Made by a program: the position numbers and the translations under genes
The notes under the pieces: generated by a model
What the model saw: only the letters and a program-made list of their open reading frames with translations
What the model was told of the DNA's origin: nothing
The model's database searches: none
DNA from: Arthrobacter sp. PsM3
Lineage (GTDB): Bacteria > Actinomycetota > Actinomycetes > Actinomycetales > Micrococcaceae
Length of the DNA: 64,000 nucleotides
Direction: 5' to 3'
Assembly: GCF_030433895.1 (NCBI RefSeq)
Contig: NZ_JARUXE010000008.1
Coordinates: forward strand, 62,001-126,000
Shown: piece after piece, positions 15,132 to 23,933 of the stretch
Position numbering within the stretch: position 1 is the first letter of the stretch
How the letters are laid out: each line of letters starts with the position of its first letter

Positions 15132-15848
15132 ATGACCCCGACCGCCGGCAGCGCCCAGGCCTCCCCGTCCCAGACGTTGTCGCGCGGCATCCGCGCGCTG
15201 GAAATCCTTGCCGACGCCCAGCACCCACTGACCATCGCCGAACTGGCCGATGCGATGGGGGTGCACCGCTCCGTGGCGTACCGCATCCTCCGCACCCTGG
15301 AAGACCACTCGCTGCTGGTGCGGGACGACGGCGGCCGGGTCCAGCCCGGCCCCGGCCTTGCCGTCCTGGCCCGGGGAGTTTCGCGGAACCTGCAGGCGGC
15401 GGCCCTGCCGGAGCTCACCCAGCTCGCCAATGCCCTGACGATGAGCGCCTTTGTTGCCGTCTGGGACCACGAGGAATGCGTCACGCTCGTCACCGTGGAT
15501 CCGCGGCACACCGGCGCCGCAGTGGTCCAGCATCCCGGCTCCCGGCACCCGATCAGCGCCGGCGCCCCCGGCATCGCGATCCAGTCGGCCTTCTCGGAAC
15601 AGGACTGGGCCGCCAAGGCACCCGGCATCCCCTACCGGGCCGAAGCGGCCGAGGCACGACGCCGGGGCTACGCGGCCAGCCATGACGAGGTCATCTCCGG
15701 CGTCTCCTCGCTCGCCGTCCCGATCCGGGTTCCGGGCGGGCGGCCGGCGGCACTCGCCGTCGTCTACATCCGCGCCGCCCAGGATCCCGCGGAGGTCGCC
15801 GCGGCCCTGGCGGCCAGCGCACGGAACATCGAAAGCCAACTGGCCTGA
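15132..15848 (+). CDS. IclR-family transcriptional regulator of the hpa genes
   Basis: A 238-aa regulator: N-terminal winged helix (SRGIRALEILADA, then LTIAELADAMGVHRSVAYRI as the helix-turn-helix, residues ~35-55) and a C-terminal effector-binding GAF-like IclR domain containing HPISAGAPGIAI and SGVSSLAVPIR. It is divergent from hpaC and the tandem operator lies between them, so it most likely controls hpaC-hpaB in response to the aromatic substrate. A TAGGAT box ends 6 bases before the ATG; AGGA in that box could also serve as a ribosome site, so the transcript may be leaderless. Confidence 0.9.
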   Translation: MTPTAGSAQASPSQTLSRGIRALEILADAQHPLTIAELADAMGVHRSVAYRILRTLEDHSLLVRDDGGRVQPGPGLAVLARGVSRNLQAAALPELTQLANALTMSAFVAVWDHEECVTLVTVDPRHTGAAVVQHPGSRHPISAGAPGIAIQSAFSEQDWAAKAPGIPYRAEAAEARRRGYAASHDEVISGVSSLAVPIRVPGGRPAALAVVYIRAAQDPAEVAAALAASARNIESQLA

Positions 15849-15965
15849 GGTCCCGGGGCGCCGCCCCCGCCGGGCCGCGCGGCTCCCCCGGCTTCACCGT
15901 TTCCCCCGGTTCCGCCGGCTTCACCGGTGAATGCTTGACAAGCGGCCGCGTCTCAGGCAGTTTGT

Positions 15966-15977
15966 ATCGTATACGAT
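15966..15977. promoter_or_regulatory. GntR-type operator upstream of hpaE
   Basis: ATCGTATACGAT is a perfect 12-bp palindrome in a short AT-rich stretch about 25 bp downstream of a TTGACA element (15936-15941) and upstream of the leader ORF. It looks like a GntR-family site; no gntR gene is in the window. Confidence 0.5.
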
Positions 15978-16000
15978 TTCACGCTCAATGAGGAGATGTG

Positions 16001-16072
16001 ATGGCGCAGCTTCGCAGCATTGCCCTGCTGGACACGCTCCCCGCAGATGCAAAGGATGATTCCCATGGCTGA
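16001..16072 (+). CDS. 23-residue leader ORF overlapping hpaE
   Basis: A short ORF (MAQLRSIALLDTLPADAKDD...) with a strong GAGGAG ribosome site 5 bases before its ATG. Its TGA lies 6 bases inside hpaE (start 16065), so translation of the leader probably feeds or gates hpaE translation. No known family. It could also be a decayed gene end, but the good ribosome site argues for real translation. Confidence 0.5.
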   Translation: MAQLRSIALLDTLPADAKDDSHG

Positions 16073-17570
16073 GCACTACGTCCCGGACGACCTCCCCACC
16101 CGCATCCGCCACTACATCAACGGCGAATTCGTTGACTCCGTCAGCGGCAGGACCTTCGACGTGCTGGACCCGGTGTCCAACACCAACTACGCCACCGCCG
16201 CCGCCGGCCAGAAAGAGGACATCGACCTCGCCGTCGCCGCCGCGCGCGAGGCCTTCACCGCCGGCCCGTGGCCGCGGATGAAGCCGCGGGAACGGGCCCG
16301 CATCCTGAACAGGATCGCCGACGCCGTCGAGGCCCAGGAGACCCGCCTGGCGCAACTGGAGACCTTCGACACCGGGCTGCCGATCACCCAGGCCAGGGGC
16401 CAGGCCCTCCGGGCCGCGGAGAACTTCCGCTTCTTCGCGGACCTCATTGTCGCCCAGTTCGACGACGCCATGAAGGTCCCCGGCGCCCAGATCAACTACG
16501 TCAACCGCAAGCCGATCGGCGTCGCCGGCCTCATCACGCCGTGGAACACCCCGTTTATGCTCGAGTCCTGGAAGCTCGCCCCGGCGCTGGCCACCGGCAA
16601 CTGCGTGGTCCTGAAGCCCGCCGAATTCACGCCGCTCTCCGCCTCGCTCTGGGCCCGGATCTTCCAGGACGCCGGCCTGCCCGACGGCGTCTTCAACCTC
16701 GTCAACGGCCTCGGCGAGGAAGCCGGCGACGCCCTCGTCAAACACCCCGATGTGCCGCTGATCTCCTTCACCGGAGAAACCACCACCGGCAGGACGATCT
16801 TCCGCAATGCCGCGGAGAACCTCAAAGGCCTGTCCATGGAGCTCGGCGGCAAGAGCCCCGCGATCATCTTCGCCGACGCCGACCTCGACGCCGCAATCGA
16901 CTCCACCCTGTTCGGGGTCTTCTCGCTCAACGGCGAACGCTGCACCGCCGGTTCCCGCATCCTCGTCCACCAGGACATCTACGAGGAATTCTGCGGGAAG
17001 TACGCCGCCCGGGCCAAAAACATCGTGGTCGGTGACCCGCACGATCCGGAGACCGAGGTCGGCGCCCTGGTCCACCCCGAGCACTACGCCAAGGTGGCCT
17101 CCTACGTGGAGATCGGCAAAACCGAGGGCCGGCTGCTCGCCGGCGGCGGACGCCCCGAGGGGCTTCCGACCGGCAATTACATTGCCCCGACGGTGTTCGC
17201 CGACGTCGCCCCGGACGCGCGGATCTTCCAGGAGGAGATCTTCGGCCCGGTCGTGGCGATCACGCCGTTCGCGGACGACGCCGAGGCGCTGGCTTTGGCG
17301 AACAACACGAAGTACGGGCTGGCCGGCTACGTCTGGACCAACGACCTGACGCGGGCGCACAACTTCTCGCAGAACCTGGAAGCCGGCATGGTCTGGCTCA
17401 ACAGCCACAACGTGCGGGACCTGCGCACCCCGTTCGGCGGCGTCAAGGCCTCCGGGCTCGGCCACGAGGGCGGCTACCGCTCGATCGACTTCTACACCGA
17501 CCAGCAGGCCGTCCACATCACCCTCGGCACCGTCCACACCCCGAGGTTCGGCGCCTCGGCGGCGCAGTAG
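16065..17570 (+). CDS. hpaE: 5-carboxymethyl-2-hydroxymuconate semialdehyde dehydrogenase
   Basis: NAD-dependent aldehyde dehydrogenase of 501 aa in the homoprotocatechuate meta-cleavage pathway, acting after ring opening. Seen: GLITPWNTPFMLESWKLAPAL, SFTGETTTGRTIF (cofactor loop), the catalytic glutamate in SMELGGKSPA, the catalytic cysteine in NGERCTAGSR and EEIFGPVVA. HpaE assignment rests on overall resemblance and on hpaB/hpaC next door; other betaine/semialdehyde dehydrogenases are the alternative. ATG 16065 has AAAGGAT upstream. hpaD, hpaF, hpaG, hpaH and hpaI are not in the window, so the pathway must be completed elsewhere. Confidence 0.85.
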   Translation: MAEHYVPDDLPTRIRHYINGEFVDSVSGRTFDVLDPVSNTNYATAAAGQKEDIDLAVAAAREAFTAGPWPRMKPRERARILNRIADAVEAQETRLAQLETFDTGLPITQARGQALRAAENFRFFADLIVAQFDDAMKVPGAQINYVNRKPIGVAGLITPWNTPFMLESWKLAPALATGNCVVLKPAEFTPLSASLWARIFQDAGLPDGVFNLVNGLGEEAGDALVKHPDVPLISFTGETTTGRTIFRNAAENLKGLSMELGGKSPAIIFADADLDAAIDSTLFGVFSLNGERCTAGSRILVHQDIYEEFCGKYAARAKNIVVGDPHDPETEVGALVHPEHYAKVASYVEIGKTEGRLLAGGGRPEGLPTGNYIAPTVFADVAPDARIFQEEIFGPVVAITPFADDAEALALANNTKYGLAGYVWTNDLTRAHNFSQNLEAGMVWLNSHNVRDLRTPFGGVKASGLGHEGGYRSIDFYTDQQAVHITLGTVHTPRFGASAAQ

Positions 17571-17705
17571 CAGGCCGGCTGCCCGGCCGGTGCGCTGTCA
17601 CCTGTCCGGCACCCGATGCGCCATCACTTAACGTCCTTATGAGGCAGTGCAGGCAACCAGGACTGATAGCGCAACCGCGGGTCAGCCGTCGGGTGCAGCC
17701 GCGGG

Positions 17706-20700
17706 TCAGCTCCCGGCGTCGTCGGAAATGTGCAGGGTGGAACCGTTGCGTCCCTTGACCACCTGCAGCTGGGTGCCGATGCGCTGTTTCATTTCCGCTA
17801 CATGGCTCACGAGCCCGACCACGCGGCCGCCGTCCCGGAGTCCCTCGAGGGCGTCCATGACCTGTTCCAGGGCCTGTTCGTCGAGGCTGCCGAAGCCCTC
17901 GTCCACGAACAGCGTTTCGATGTCGACCCCGCCGGATTCCTGCTGCACCACGTCCGCGAGGCCGAGAGCCAGGGCGAGCGAGGCCATGAAGGACTCGCCT
18001 CCGGACAGCGTTGCGGTGTCGCGCCGCTGGCCGGTCCACTGGTCCACCACTTCCAGGCCGAGGCCGGATTTCGCCCCGCGAGCTGCTTTGGCGTCTGTGT
18101 GCTGAAGGGTGTAGCGGCCGTCGCTCATGCCGACCAGCCGTTCCGAGGCCGCCAGGGCCACCTGCTCGAGCCTCGCGGCCAGAACGTAGCTGTTCAGGCT
18201 CATGCGGTAGTTGTTGTCTCCGGCGCCGCGGGCCGCGTCGGCGACCGCGGTCAGCAGTTGCGCCCGTTCGCGTGGTTCCCGGCCGGTGGCGGCGAGTTGG
18301 GCATAGCTGGCGGCGATCGTGCCGAGGGTCCGCACTGACTTCTCCGCGAGGCCGGCCGCGAGTTCCGCGTCCCGGGCCGCGCGTTCAGCTGCGGCCGCGT
18401 CCGCGCGGAGCTGTTCCACGGACTCCTCGCCGAGGGGGCCCTCCGTTTCCAGCTCGTGCGCCGCCAGCACGAGTTCCTCGCCGGCAAAGAGCTCTCCGAT
18501 CCGGGCCGCTTCGTCCTGTCCGGCCCGGACGGCGGCATCCAGTGCCGCCGCGTCCGCGGCCGGGAGCAGCACGGCCCGGGCGGCGTCCGCGGACTCGAAG
18601 CCGGTGCCCGGAAGTGCCAGCTCGAGTTGCTGCCGGGCTTCACCGGACCGGGTGCCTGCCTGTTCCAGCCGGGTCCGCGCCGCATCTGCGCGTTCCAGCA
18701 CGGCGATTGTGCCGTCCAGCGCTGTGATCCGGTCGGCCAGGGCCGGGTGGCCGGCCCGGAGTTTGTCGAGGGCCAGTTCGAGGGTAGCGGCCTGCCCCCT
18801 GACCTCCGTGAGGGTGGATTCGGTCTGGGCGATGCTGGATGCCCCGGCCGACCGGGCCAGCTCGGCGGCGGCGATCTTCTCTTCCAGTTCGGTATGCCGC
18901 GCCCGGCTGACGGTGAGGTCCGCCGCTGCCTGGCGGGCTTCGGCGGCGCGTTCCCTGGCCAAGGTGGCGTCCTGGCTGGCGTCCTCGGGCGCGGTGTTTC
19001 CGCCCTGGGCCGCCAGGACGGCGAGGTCCTGCTGGGCATCGGAGAGTTCGCGTTCGAGCGCCGCGAGGGCGGTCTCCGCCATCTCGCAGGCGTGCTGCGC
19101 GGCTTGTTCGGCCTCCGCTACGGTCAGCGCGGACGCAGCGGCCGGCGCTGGGACCGGGTGCTCGGGGCTGCCGCAAACCGGGCACGCGACGCCGGCCTGC
19201 AACTGGGAAGCGAGTTCGGCCGCGGCGTTGGCCAGCCGTTCCTCGCGCAGATCGAGCCAGCGCTGCCGCCGGTCCTGGTACTCCCCGCGGGCCCGGCCAT
19301 GGCGTTCGGCCACGGCTCCGCAGGCCGTCCCGGCCGCGGCGTAGCGCCGGACCAGGACAAGAAGTTCCTCCGCGGCGGCTGCTTCCTTCGTCCGCAGCTG
19401 CACTTCGGCGGCGAGTTCTTCCAGCGGGCGCAGCCCGGCGAGGAGGGCAACTGATTCATTGCGCAGGGCAAGCAGGGCTGCTGCCCCGGAAGCCTGTCCG
19501 TCTTCCAGCTGCGCCAGGACCTGGCGCAGCTGCGCGGTCCGGCTCCGGAGACCGGCGAGCCTGGCTTCATCGGGCAGCCGAGCCTCCAGCACCGCGCGCA
19601 GGGAGCGCAGCCCCCCAAGCGCGGACCGCACGGCGCCGCCGCCGAAAGTGCAGCCGTCGAGGGTGGAGGCGCCTGCCGTCCCGGTCCGGAGCGTGCCGAG
19701 TTCGGGGTCGGTGCGGGCCGCGGCGCGCAGGTCTTCCGCGGCGGCGGCCATGGCGGCTGCGGCCAGTTCCTCCGCCGTCCCGGCGCTGTCCACCGCCTGC
19801 AGTTGCCCGCCAAGGACTTCGGCCCGGCGGTGCAGGCCCAGCTGCCGGCTCTTGGCGGCGATTTCGGGAGCGGCCGCCCCCGCCGCGGAGCGCCGGCGTT
19901 CGGCCGCGGCCAGCCTTGCCTGGCGCGCAGCACGCGCCGTAGCGGCGTCCTTGGCCGACAGGCGGTGGGCGCGCAGCCCCTCGGCCTGCAGCGCGGCCGC
20001 GCGGGTCTGTTCCGCGGCGGTGGCGGCACTGGCTCCGAGCCAGGCCAGGAAGGAGTCCGGGTCGGTCCGGTCCGGCGCCTCCGCCGTGTCGAGATCCAAA
20101 GCGGCTGTTTCGGACTCGGCCTGGGCGAGCAGGAGCTCGAGCCGGCCGTTGAGGCTGGCGACCTCGGCCCGGGCGGCCTGCGCCTTCCGGCCGAGCTCCT
20201 GTTCCACGGCTTCGAAACGCTGGGTGCCGAAGAGGCTCTGCAGCAGCTCGAGGCGGTCGGTGGCCTTGGACCGCAGGAACGCAGCGAAGTCGCCCTGCGG
20301 CAGCATCACAACCCGGGTGAACTGGTCCCGGTTCATGCCGAGGACCTCGGCGATCTCGGCGCCGGCCTCGTCGTTGCGGCCGGACTTCTCGGTCCATTCG
20401 CCGTCGACACGTTCGCGCAGGACGGTATTGGCCTGCTGGAGGGTGAAGCCCTTCTTGCCCCGGGCACTGGGTTTGTCCCAGGCGGGAGAGCGGGAGACTT
20501 CGAAGTGCCGGCCCCGGGCGGAGAACTCGCAGGTGACCCGGGGTTCCGCAGCGCTCCCGGCGTGGTCGCTGCGCAGCCGCTTTCCGTCCTGCCGTGCCCC
20601 CGGGACGGAACCGTAGAGCGCGAAGCAGATGGCGTCCAGGACGCTGGTCTTGCCGGCTCCGGTGGGGCCGTTCAGCAGGAACAGCCCGTGTGCGCTCAGG

Positions 20701-20771
20701 CGGTCGAAATCGATGTGTTCGGTGGCCGCGAAGGGTCCGAAGGCGGAGATCTCGAGACGGTGGATCCTCAC
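17706..20771 (-). CDS. sbcC: SbcC, ATPase subunit of the SbcCD nuclease
   Basis: SMC/Rad50-like ATPase of 1021 aa that, with SbcD, cleaves DNA hairpins and protein-blocked ends. Seen: Walker A GPTGAGKTSVLDAI near residue 40, long Ala/Glu-rich coiled coils, the zinc hook CPVCGSPEHP near residue 530 at the coil apex, signature ATLSGGESFMASLAL and Walker B ETLFVDEGFGSLDE. The length fits the family. Its ATG overlaps the sbcD stop (ATGA). The role matters here because long palindromes, SbcCD substrates, occur nearby, including copy 3 just beyond sbcD. Confidence 0.96.
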   Translation of the reverse strand: MRIHRLEISAFGPFAATEHIDFDRLSAHGLFLLNGPTGAGKTSVLDAICFALYGSVPGARQDGKRLRSDHAGSAAEPRVTCEFSARGRHFEVSRSPAWDKPSARGKKGFTLQQANTVLRERVDGEWTEKSGRNDEAGAEIAEVLGMNRDQFTRVVMLPQGDFAAFLRSKATDRLELLQSLFGTQRFEAVEQELGRKAQAARAEVASLNGRLELLLAQAESETAALDLDTAEAPDRTDPDSFLAWLGASAATAAEQTRAAALQAEGLRAHRLSAKDAATARAARQARLAAAERRRSAAGAAAPEIAAKSRQLGLHRRAEVLGGQLQAVDSAGTAEELAAAAMAAAAEDLRAAARTDPELGTLRTGTAGASTLDGCTFGGGAVRSALGGLRSLRAVLEARLPDEARLAGLRSRTAQLRQVLAQLEDGQASGAAALLALRNESVALLAGLRPLEELAAEVQLRTKEAAAAEELLVLVRRYAAAGTACGAVAERHGRARGEYQDRRQRWLDLREERLANAAAELASQLQAGVACPVCGSPEHPVPAPAAASALTVAEAEQAAQHACEMAETALAALERELSDAQQDLAVLAAQGGNTAPEDASQDATLARERAAEARQAAADLTVSRARHTELEEKIAAAELARSAGASSIAQTESTLTEVRGQAATLELALDKLRAGHPALADRITALDGTIAVLERADAARTRLEQAGTRSGEARQQLELALPGTGFESADAARAVLLPAADAAALDAAVRAGQDEAARIGELFAGEELVLAAHELETEGPLGEESVEQLRADAAAAERAARDAELAAGLAEKSVRTLGTIAASYAQLAATGREPRERAQLLTAVADAARGAGDNNYRMSLNSYVLAARLEQVALAASERLVGMSDGRYTLQHTDAKAARGAKSGLGLEVVDQWTGQRRDTATLSGGESFMASLALALGLADVVQQESGGVDIETLFVDEGFGSLDEQALEQVMDALEGLRDGGRVVGLVSHVAEMKQRIGTQLQVVKGRNGSTLHISDDAGS

Positions 20772-21955
20772 AGGGACATTCCTTCCAGGCGCACGGATTC
20801 CAGGGCTTCGGCCAGGGCCGCTGCCTCGCGGTCGTCGGCTTCCCGGCCACGGACGTGTTCCAGGAACCCGCAGCAGATGGAGAGGTCGTCCGCCGCCCCG
20901 GCGAGTTTGCTGCTGTAGCTGGTCTTGGCGGTGCTGCCGGCACCTTCCGGATCGAAAGCGAGCACGAGCGTGTCAGGGAACCGTGAGCGCAGCCGCTCCA
21001 TGGCCTGGGCCGGGCGCTGCGCGTCGGTCAGGGTGATCTGGCAGTAGGCGGCTTCCGCCCCCGCGAAATCGTCGGCGGAGAGCAGATCCTCCAGTTTGCC
21101 GCGCAACACGGCCAGCGCCCGGGGCGCCTCCCACAGCACCTCGCGGACCTCGCCGATGCCGCCCGCCTCCACGTCCAGGAGCCAGCTGCCTTTCCTATGC
21201 TGCGCTTCGGAGAAGGAGTAGGCGAGCGGCGAACCGGAATAGCGGACCGAGGGCGAGAGTTCCTGCCGGCCGTGCAGGTGGCCGAGCGCTGTGTAGCCGA
21301 AGCCGTCGAAGAGGTCCAGCGGGACAGCGCCGACGCCGCCGATGCTGAGGTCCCGCTCGCTGTCGGAGCTGATCCCGCCGCTGGCGAAGGTATGGGCCAG
21401 CACCACGGAATGGACCGTCCGGGTCCCGGAGCGGGCTGCAAGATCGGCGCGGATCCGTGCGGTGGCCGCCCGGGTCACCTCGAAATGGCTGGCCGTGTCG
21501 ACGCCGAGCTGTTCGGCCACGAGCCGCGGCTCCAGCCAGGGAATGCCGTAGATGGCCAGCACGGGTCCCGTCCCGCCGTCGGCGTCCGTCCCGCCGTCGA
21601 GCGGGAACAGTACGGGCTGGTCCAGCTCGGCGAGCCGGGTGCGCAGGTGCACTCCCCCGCGCTCCAGCAGGCGGGACGCGAAGCCGAGCCGGATGGCCGA
21701 GTCGTGGTTGCCGCTGGTCAGCACCACCTTGGCGCCGGCCCCGGTCAGGCCGACGAGGGCGTGGTCGAGGAGCCGGACGACGTCGACCCCCGGCAGGGCG
21801 CGGTCGTAGACGTCGCCGGCAATCAGGACGACGTCGACCGCCTCGTCCCGGACGAAGGTGACGAGCTGGTCGATGAACGCGCGCTGGGCGTCAAGCATCC
21901 CGACGCCGTGGAACGACCGGCCCAAATGCCAGTCCGAGGTGTGCAATAACCGCAT
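20768..21955 (-). CDS. sbcD: SbcD, nuclease subunit of SbcCD
   Basis: Mre11-like metallo-phosphoesterase of 395 aa. Active-site motifs are in order: MRLLHTSDWHLGRSFHGVG (Asp and His ligands), IAGDVYDRALPG, TSGNHDSAIRLGFAS and LAHTFASGG...ALGHLHGRQ. The C-terminal cap binds SbcC. The minus-strand TACCGT box ends 6 bases before the ATG, so the mRNA is probably leaderless. First gene of sbcD-sbcC. Confidence 0.96.
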   Translation of the reverse strand: MRLLHTSDWHLGRSFHGVGMLDAQRAFIDQLVTFVRDEAVDVVLIAGDVYDRALPGVDVVRLLDHALVGLTGAGAKVVLTSGNHDSAIRLGFASRLLERGGVHLRTRLAELDQPVLFPLDGGTDADGGTGPVLAIYGIPWLEPRLVAEQLGVDTASHFEVTRAATARIRADLAARSGTRTVHSVVLAHTFASGGISSDSERDLSIGGVGAVPLDLFDGFGYTALGHLHGRQELSPSVRYSGSPLAYSFSEAQHRKGSWLLDVEAGGIGEVREVLWEAPRALAVLRGKLEDLLSADDFAGAEAAYCQITLTDAQRPAQAMERLRSRFPDTLVLAFDPEGAGSTAKTSYSSKLAGAADDLSICCGFLEHVRGREADDREAAALAEALESVRLEGMSL

Positions 21956-22008
21956 GCTCCTACGGTATCGGCTGGCACCGACAGGATTGCGCCACCGCTC
22001 CGGAACAG

Positions 22009-22070
22009 CAACGCGGGGTCACTTACGGCCCATGCCGGGGCGCGGGATGGGCCGTAGGTGACCCCGCGTT
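22009..22070. repeat. Long palindrome, copy 3 of a dispersed family
   Basis: Arms 22010-22033 and 22047-22070 (24 bp, one mismatch) around a 13-base loop; same outer core as copies 1 and 2. It lies between sbcD and the aquaporin gene, both on the minus strand, so it is not restricted to convergent junctions. Confidence 0.85.
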
Positions 22071-22107
22071 AGTAGGTCCGGGGTGCGGGGAGGGATCCGG
22101 GTGCGGA

Positions 22108-23070
22108 CTATTCCCCATGCCCGGGGCGTGTTCCGCGCCCTGCGCCTGCTCCGGGCCCAGCGTCGAAGAAGTCGCGGGCTTCGTCGCTGCCGGTGTCCGC
22201 CGGGGCGGAGACGCGTGCGTCCCCGCCGTCCGGTCCGGCGTCCGGTCCGTCGTCGTCCCCGGTCTCCGGCGCCGTGTCCGGCACGGGCACGGTCACGGCG
22301 GCCGGCGCCGTCCGCGCGAAACCGCGGTAGACCAGTCCCGCGAGGGCCGCGCCCACGAGCGGGGCAACCCAGAAGAGCCACAGCTGCCCGAGCACGTCGG
22401 GGCTGCTGAAGAGCGCCGACGCCGTGGCGCGCGCCGGATTGAAGGGCGTGTTGCCGGGCGCCTGGCCGAACTGCAGCAGCACCGCCGTGGTGAGGCCGAC
22501 GGCGAAGGGCGCCGCCAGCCGGGACGGGTTGCGGGCGGACGTGGTGCCCAGGTAGACGGCGACCAACAGGGCGGCGCCAAGCACCTCAATGAGCAGCACA
22601 CCGGCCATCGGGGCCTGGATGACGGAATGCTCGCCGAAACCTGCGGCCACCGTGTCGAAGGCGGTCCGGGTGTCGGTGATGTTGGGCACGGTGCGCAGGA
22701 GACCGAAGAGCGTCACCGCGGCGAGCAGTGCGCCCACCAGCTGCGCGCCGACGTAGGCCGCCGCATCAGCAAGCCGGATGCGGCCCGCAATGGCGTTTCC
22801 AGCCGTTACCGCGGGGTTGAAGTGGCCGCCGGAGAGGTACCCGAACGCCAGCATGGCCGCGGTGAGCGCCAGCCCCGCGGCGAGGGAAGCGGGGAGCGGG
22901 CTCGACTGCGGAATGGTGAACAGCGGGACGCCCAGGCCGGCGATCACCACGAAGAACGTCCCGAGTGCCTCGGCGGACAACCGGCCCAGCAGGCCGGGAC
23001 GCGTCGGATCGTCGGAGGTGGAGGCCGGCTCAAGGACGGCCGGCTCGGGGGCTGGCGCACGCGTGTTCAT
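22108..23070 (-). CDS. Aquaporin / MIP-family channel
   Basis: Membrane channel for water or small neutral solutes. Six hydrophobic segments and both hallmark NPA loops are present: GGHFNPAVTAGN in the first half and NTPFNPARATASAL in the second. About 320 aa, longer than typical (230-280) because of an N-terminal 30-residue polar region and a C-terminal Asp/Gly/Pro-rich tail of about 60 residues beginning after YRGFARTAP. Start ATG 23070 has AAAGGAA 8 bases upstream. The longer in-frame reading to 23541 has no initiation signal. The water versus glycerol choice is not decidable by eye. Confidence 0.9.
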   Translation of the reverse strand: MNTRAPAPEPAVLEPASTSDDPTRPGLLGRLSAEALGTFFVVIAGLGVPLFTIPQSSPLPASLAAGLALTAAMLAFGYLSGGHFNPAVTAGNAIAGRIRLADAAAYVGAQLVGALLAAVTLFGLLRTVPNITDTRTAFDTVAAGFGEHSVIQAPMAGVLLIEVLGAALLVAVYLGTTSARNPSRLAAPFAVGLTTAVLLQFGQAPGNTPFNPARATASALFSSPDVLGQLWLFWVAPLVGAALAGLVYRGFARTAPAAVTVPVPDTAPETGDDDGPDAGPDGGDARVSAPADTGSDEARDFFDAGPGAGAGRGTRPGHGE

Positions 23071-23141
23071 GTTCGGTATTCCTTTGCTGGGGGTCAGCGT
23101 GCAGTCTGCCAGCGGAGTCTGGACGTTGGCTGGACCCGGGC

Positions 23142-23510
23142 TCAGGGTCCCAGCGCGATCGCGGCCACGGCGCTGGTCCCCAGCACGATGACCCCGGCGG
23201 CGGCCCAGCGCATGAGGGAGGCCGGGGCTGCGTAGGAGGAATCGCGGAGCTGGTGCACCCGGGCCAGGACGCAGAGGCACAGCACCCCGGTCGCGACCAT
23301 CGCCGCCAGTGCGCAGACTCCCAGGTAGTCGGTGGTCCCGGCTCCTGCCCATCCGGCTGAGCCGCGCACGGGTGCGGACTGCGATCCTGCGACCGCCCAG
23401 CTGCGCCAAATCAGCAGGTCGGCCGCGAAAAGAGCCAGCAGGGTCCGGCCCCAGGACAGCGATGTCCGTTCCGGCTGCAGCCCGGGGTCCCGGACGGCGG
23501 CGGCGCTCAC
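23142..23510 (-). CDS. DUF202 small membrane protein (second of pair)
   Basis: A 122-aa membrane protein with about three hydrophobic segments: an N-terminal RTSLSWGRTLLALFAADLL, a central LAAMVATGVLCLCVL and a C-terminal AGVIVLGTSAVAAIAL. The ERTSLSWGRT motif is typical of DUF202. Function unknown. The GTG start overlaps the stop of the preceding DUF202 gene as GTGA, so the two are co-translated and probably form a complex. Confidence 0.8.
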   Translation of the reverse strand: MSAAAVRDPGLQPERTSLSWGRTLLALFAADLLIWRSWAVAGSQSAPVRGSAGWAGAGTTDYLGVCALAAMVATGVLCLCVLARVHQLRDSSYAAPASLMRWAAAGVIVLGTSAVAAIALGP

Positions 23511-23863
23511 CGCGCGACCAGGAGCAGCACGGCCAGGACAAACGCCGCGGCCGTCACCCCGATGGTCATCACCAGCATCACCCCGGAAAACGGCAGCTCG
23601 CGGTTGTTGCGCATGGCCGCCTCCATCTGACCCCAGCGGCGGTAGGCCAGGCCGGCCAGGACGGCACCGATGACCGCCAGTGCGACGCACATGGCGATCC
23701 GCAGCGGGGCGGGAGCGATGTCCGGGAACAGCTGGTCGATGCCAAGGGCCCCCACGATCAGGGCGAGGGAAGTCCGGATCCAGGCCAGGAACGTCGTTTC
23801 GTTGGCGAGCGAGAACCGGTAGTCGGGCGTGGATCCGGTCTTCCGCCATGCTGGTTCGCGCAT
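23507..23863 (-). CDS. DUF202/YidH-like small membrane protein (first of pair)
   Basis: A 118-aa protein with the DUF202 signature ANETTFLAWIRTSLALIVGA followed by two more hydrophobic segments (IAMCVALAVIGAVLAGLAY and MLVMTIGVTAAAFVLAVLLL). Members occur in tandem pairs like this one; the function is unknown. ATG 23863 is the only good start. The next gene overlaps by GTGA. Confidence 0.85.
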   Translation of the reverse strand: MREPAWRKTGSTPDYRFSLANETTFLAWIRTSLALIVGALGIDQLFPDIAPAPLRIAMCVALAVIGAVLAGLAYRRWGQMEAAMRNNRELPFSGVMLVMTIGVTAAAFVLAVLLLVAR

Positions 23864-23933
23864 TGGTCGCCTGCTGTCCCGGTCTTGACTTGTGCACCGG
23901 CGCCGACATGGGGCCGGGGTAAAATTCTAACTA

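Noticed and set aside
15921-17537. 538-codon ORF antisense to hpaE
   Set aside because: Shadow of the aldehyde dehydrogenase; composition is Gly/Asp/Glu-rich with no domain.
17590-17640. Possible fourth copy of the long palindrome
   Set aside because: Only a short resemblance (CATCACTTA) without matching arms.
23071-23541. N-terminal extension of the aquaporin
   Set aside because: It overlaps the DUF202 gene and lacks a hydrophobic or family-like sequence; ATG 23070 has a good ribosome site.
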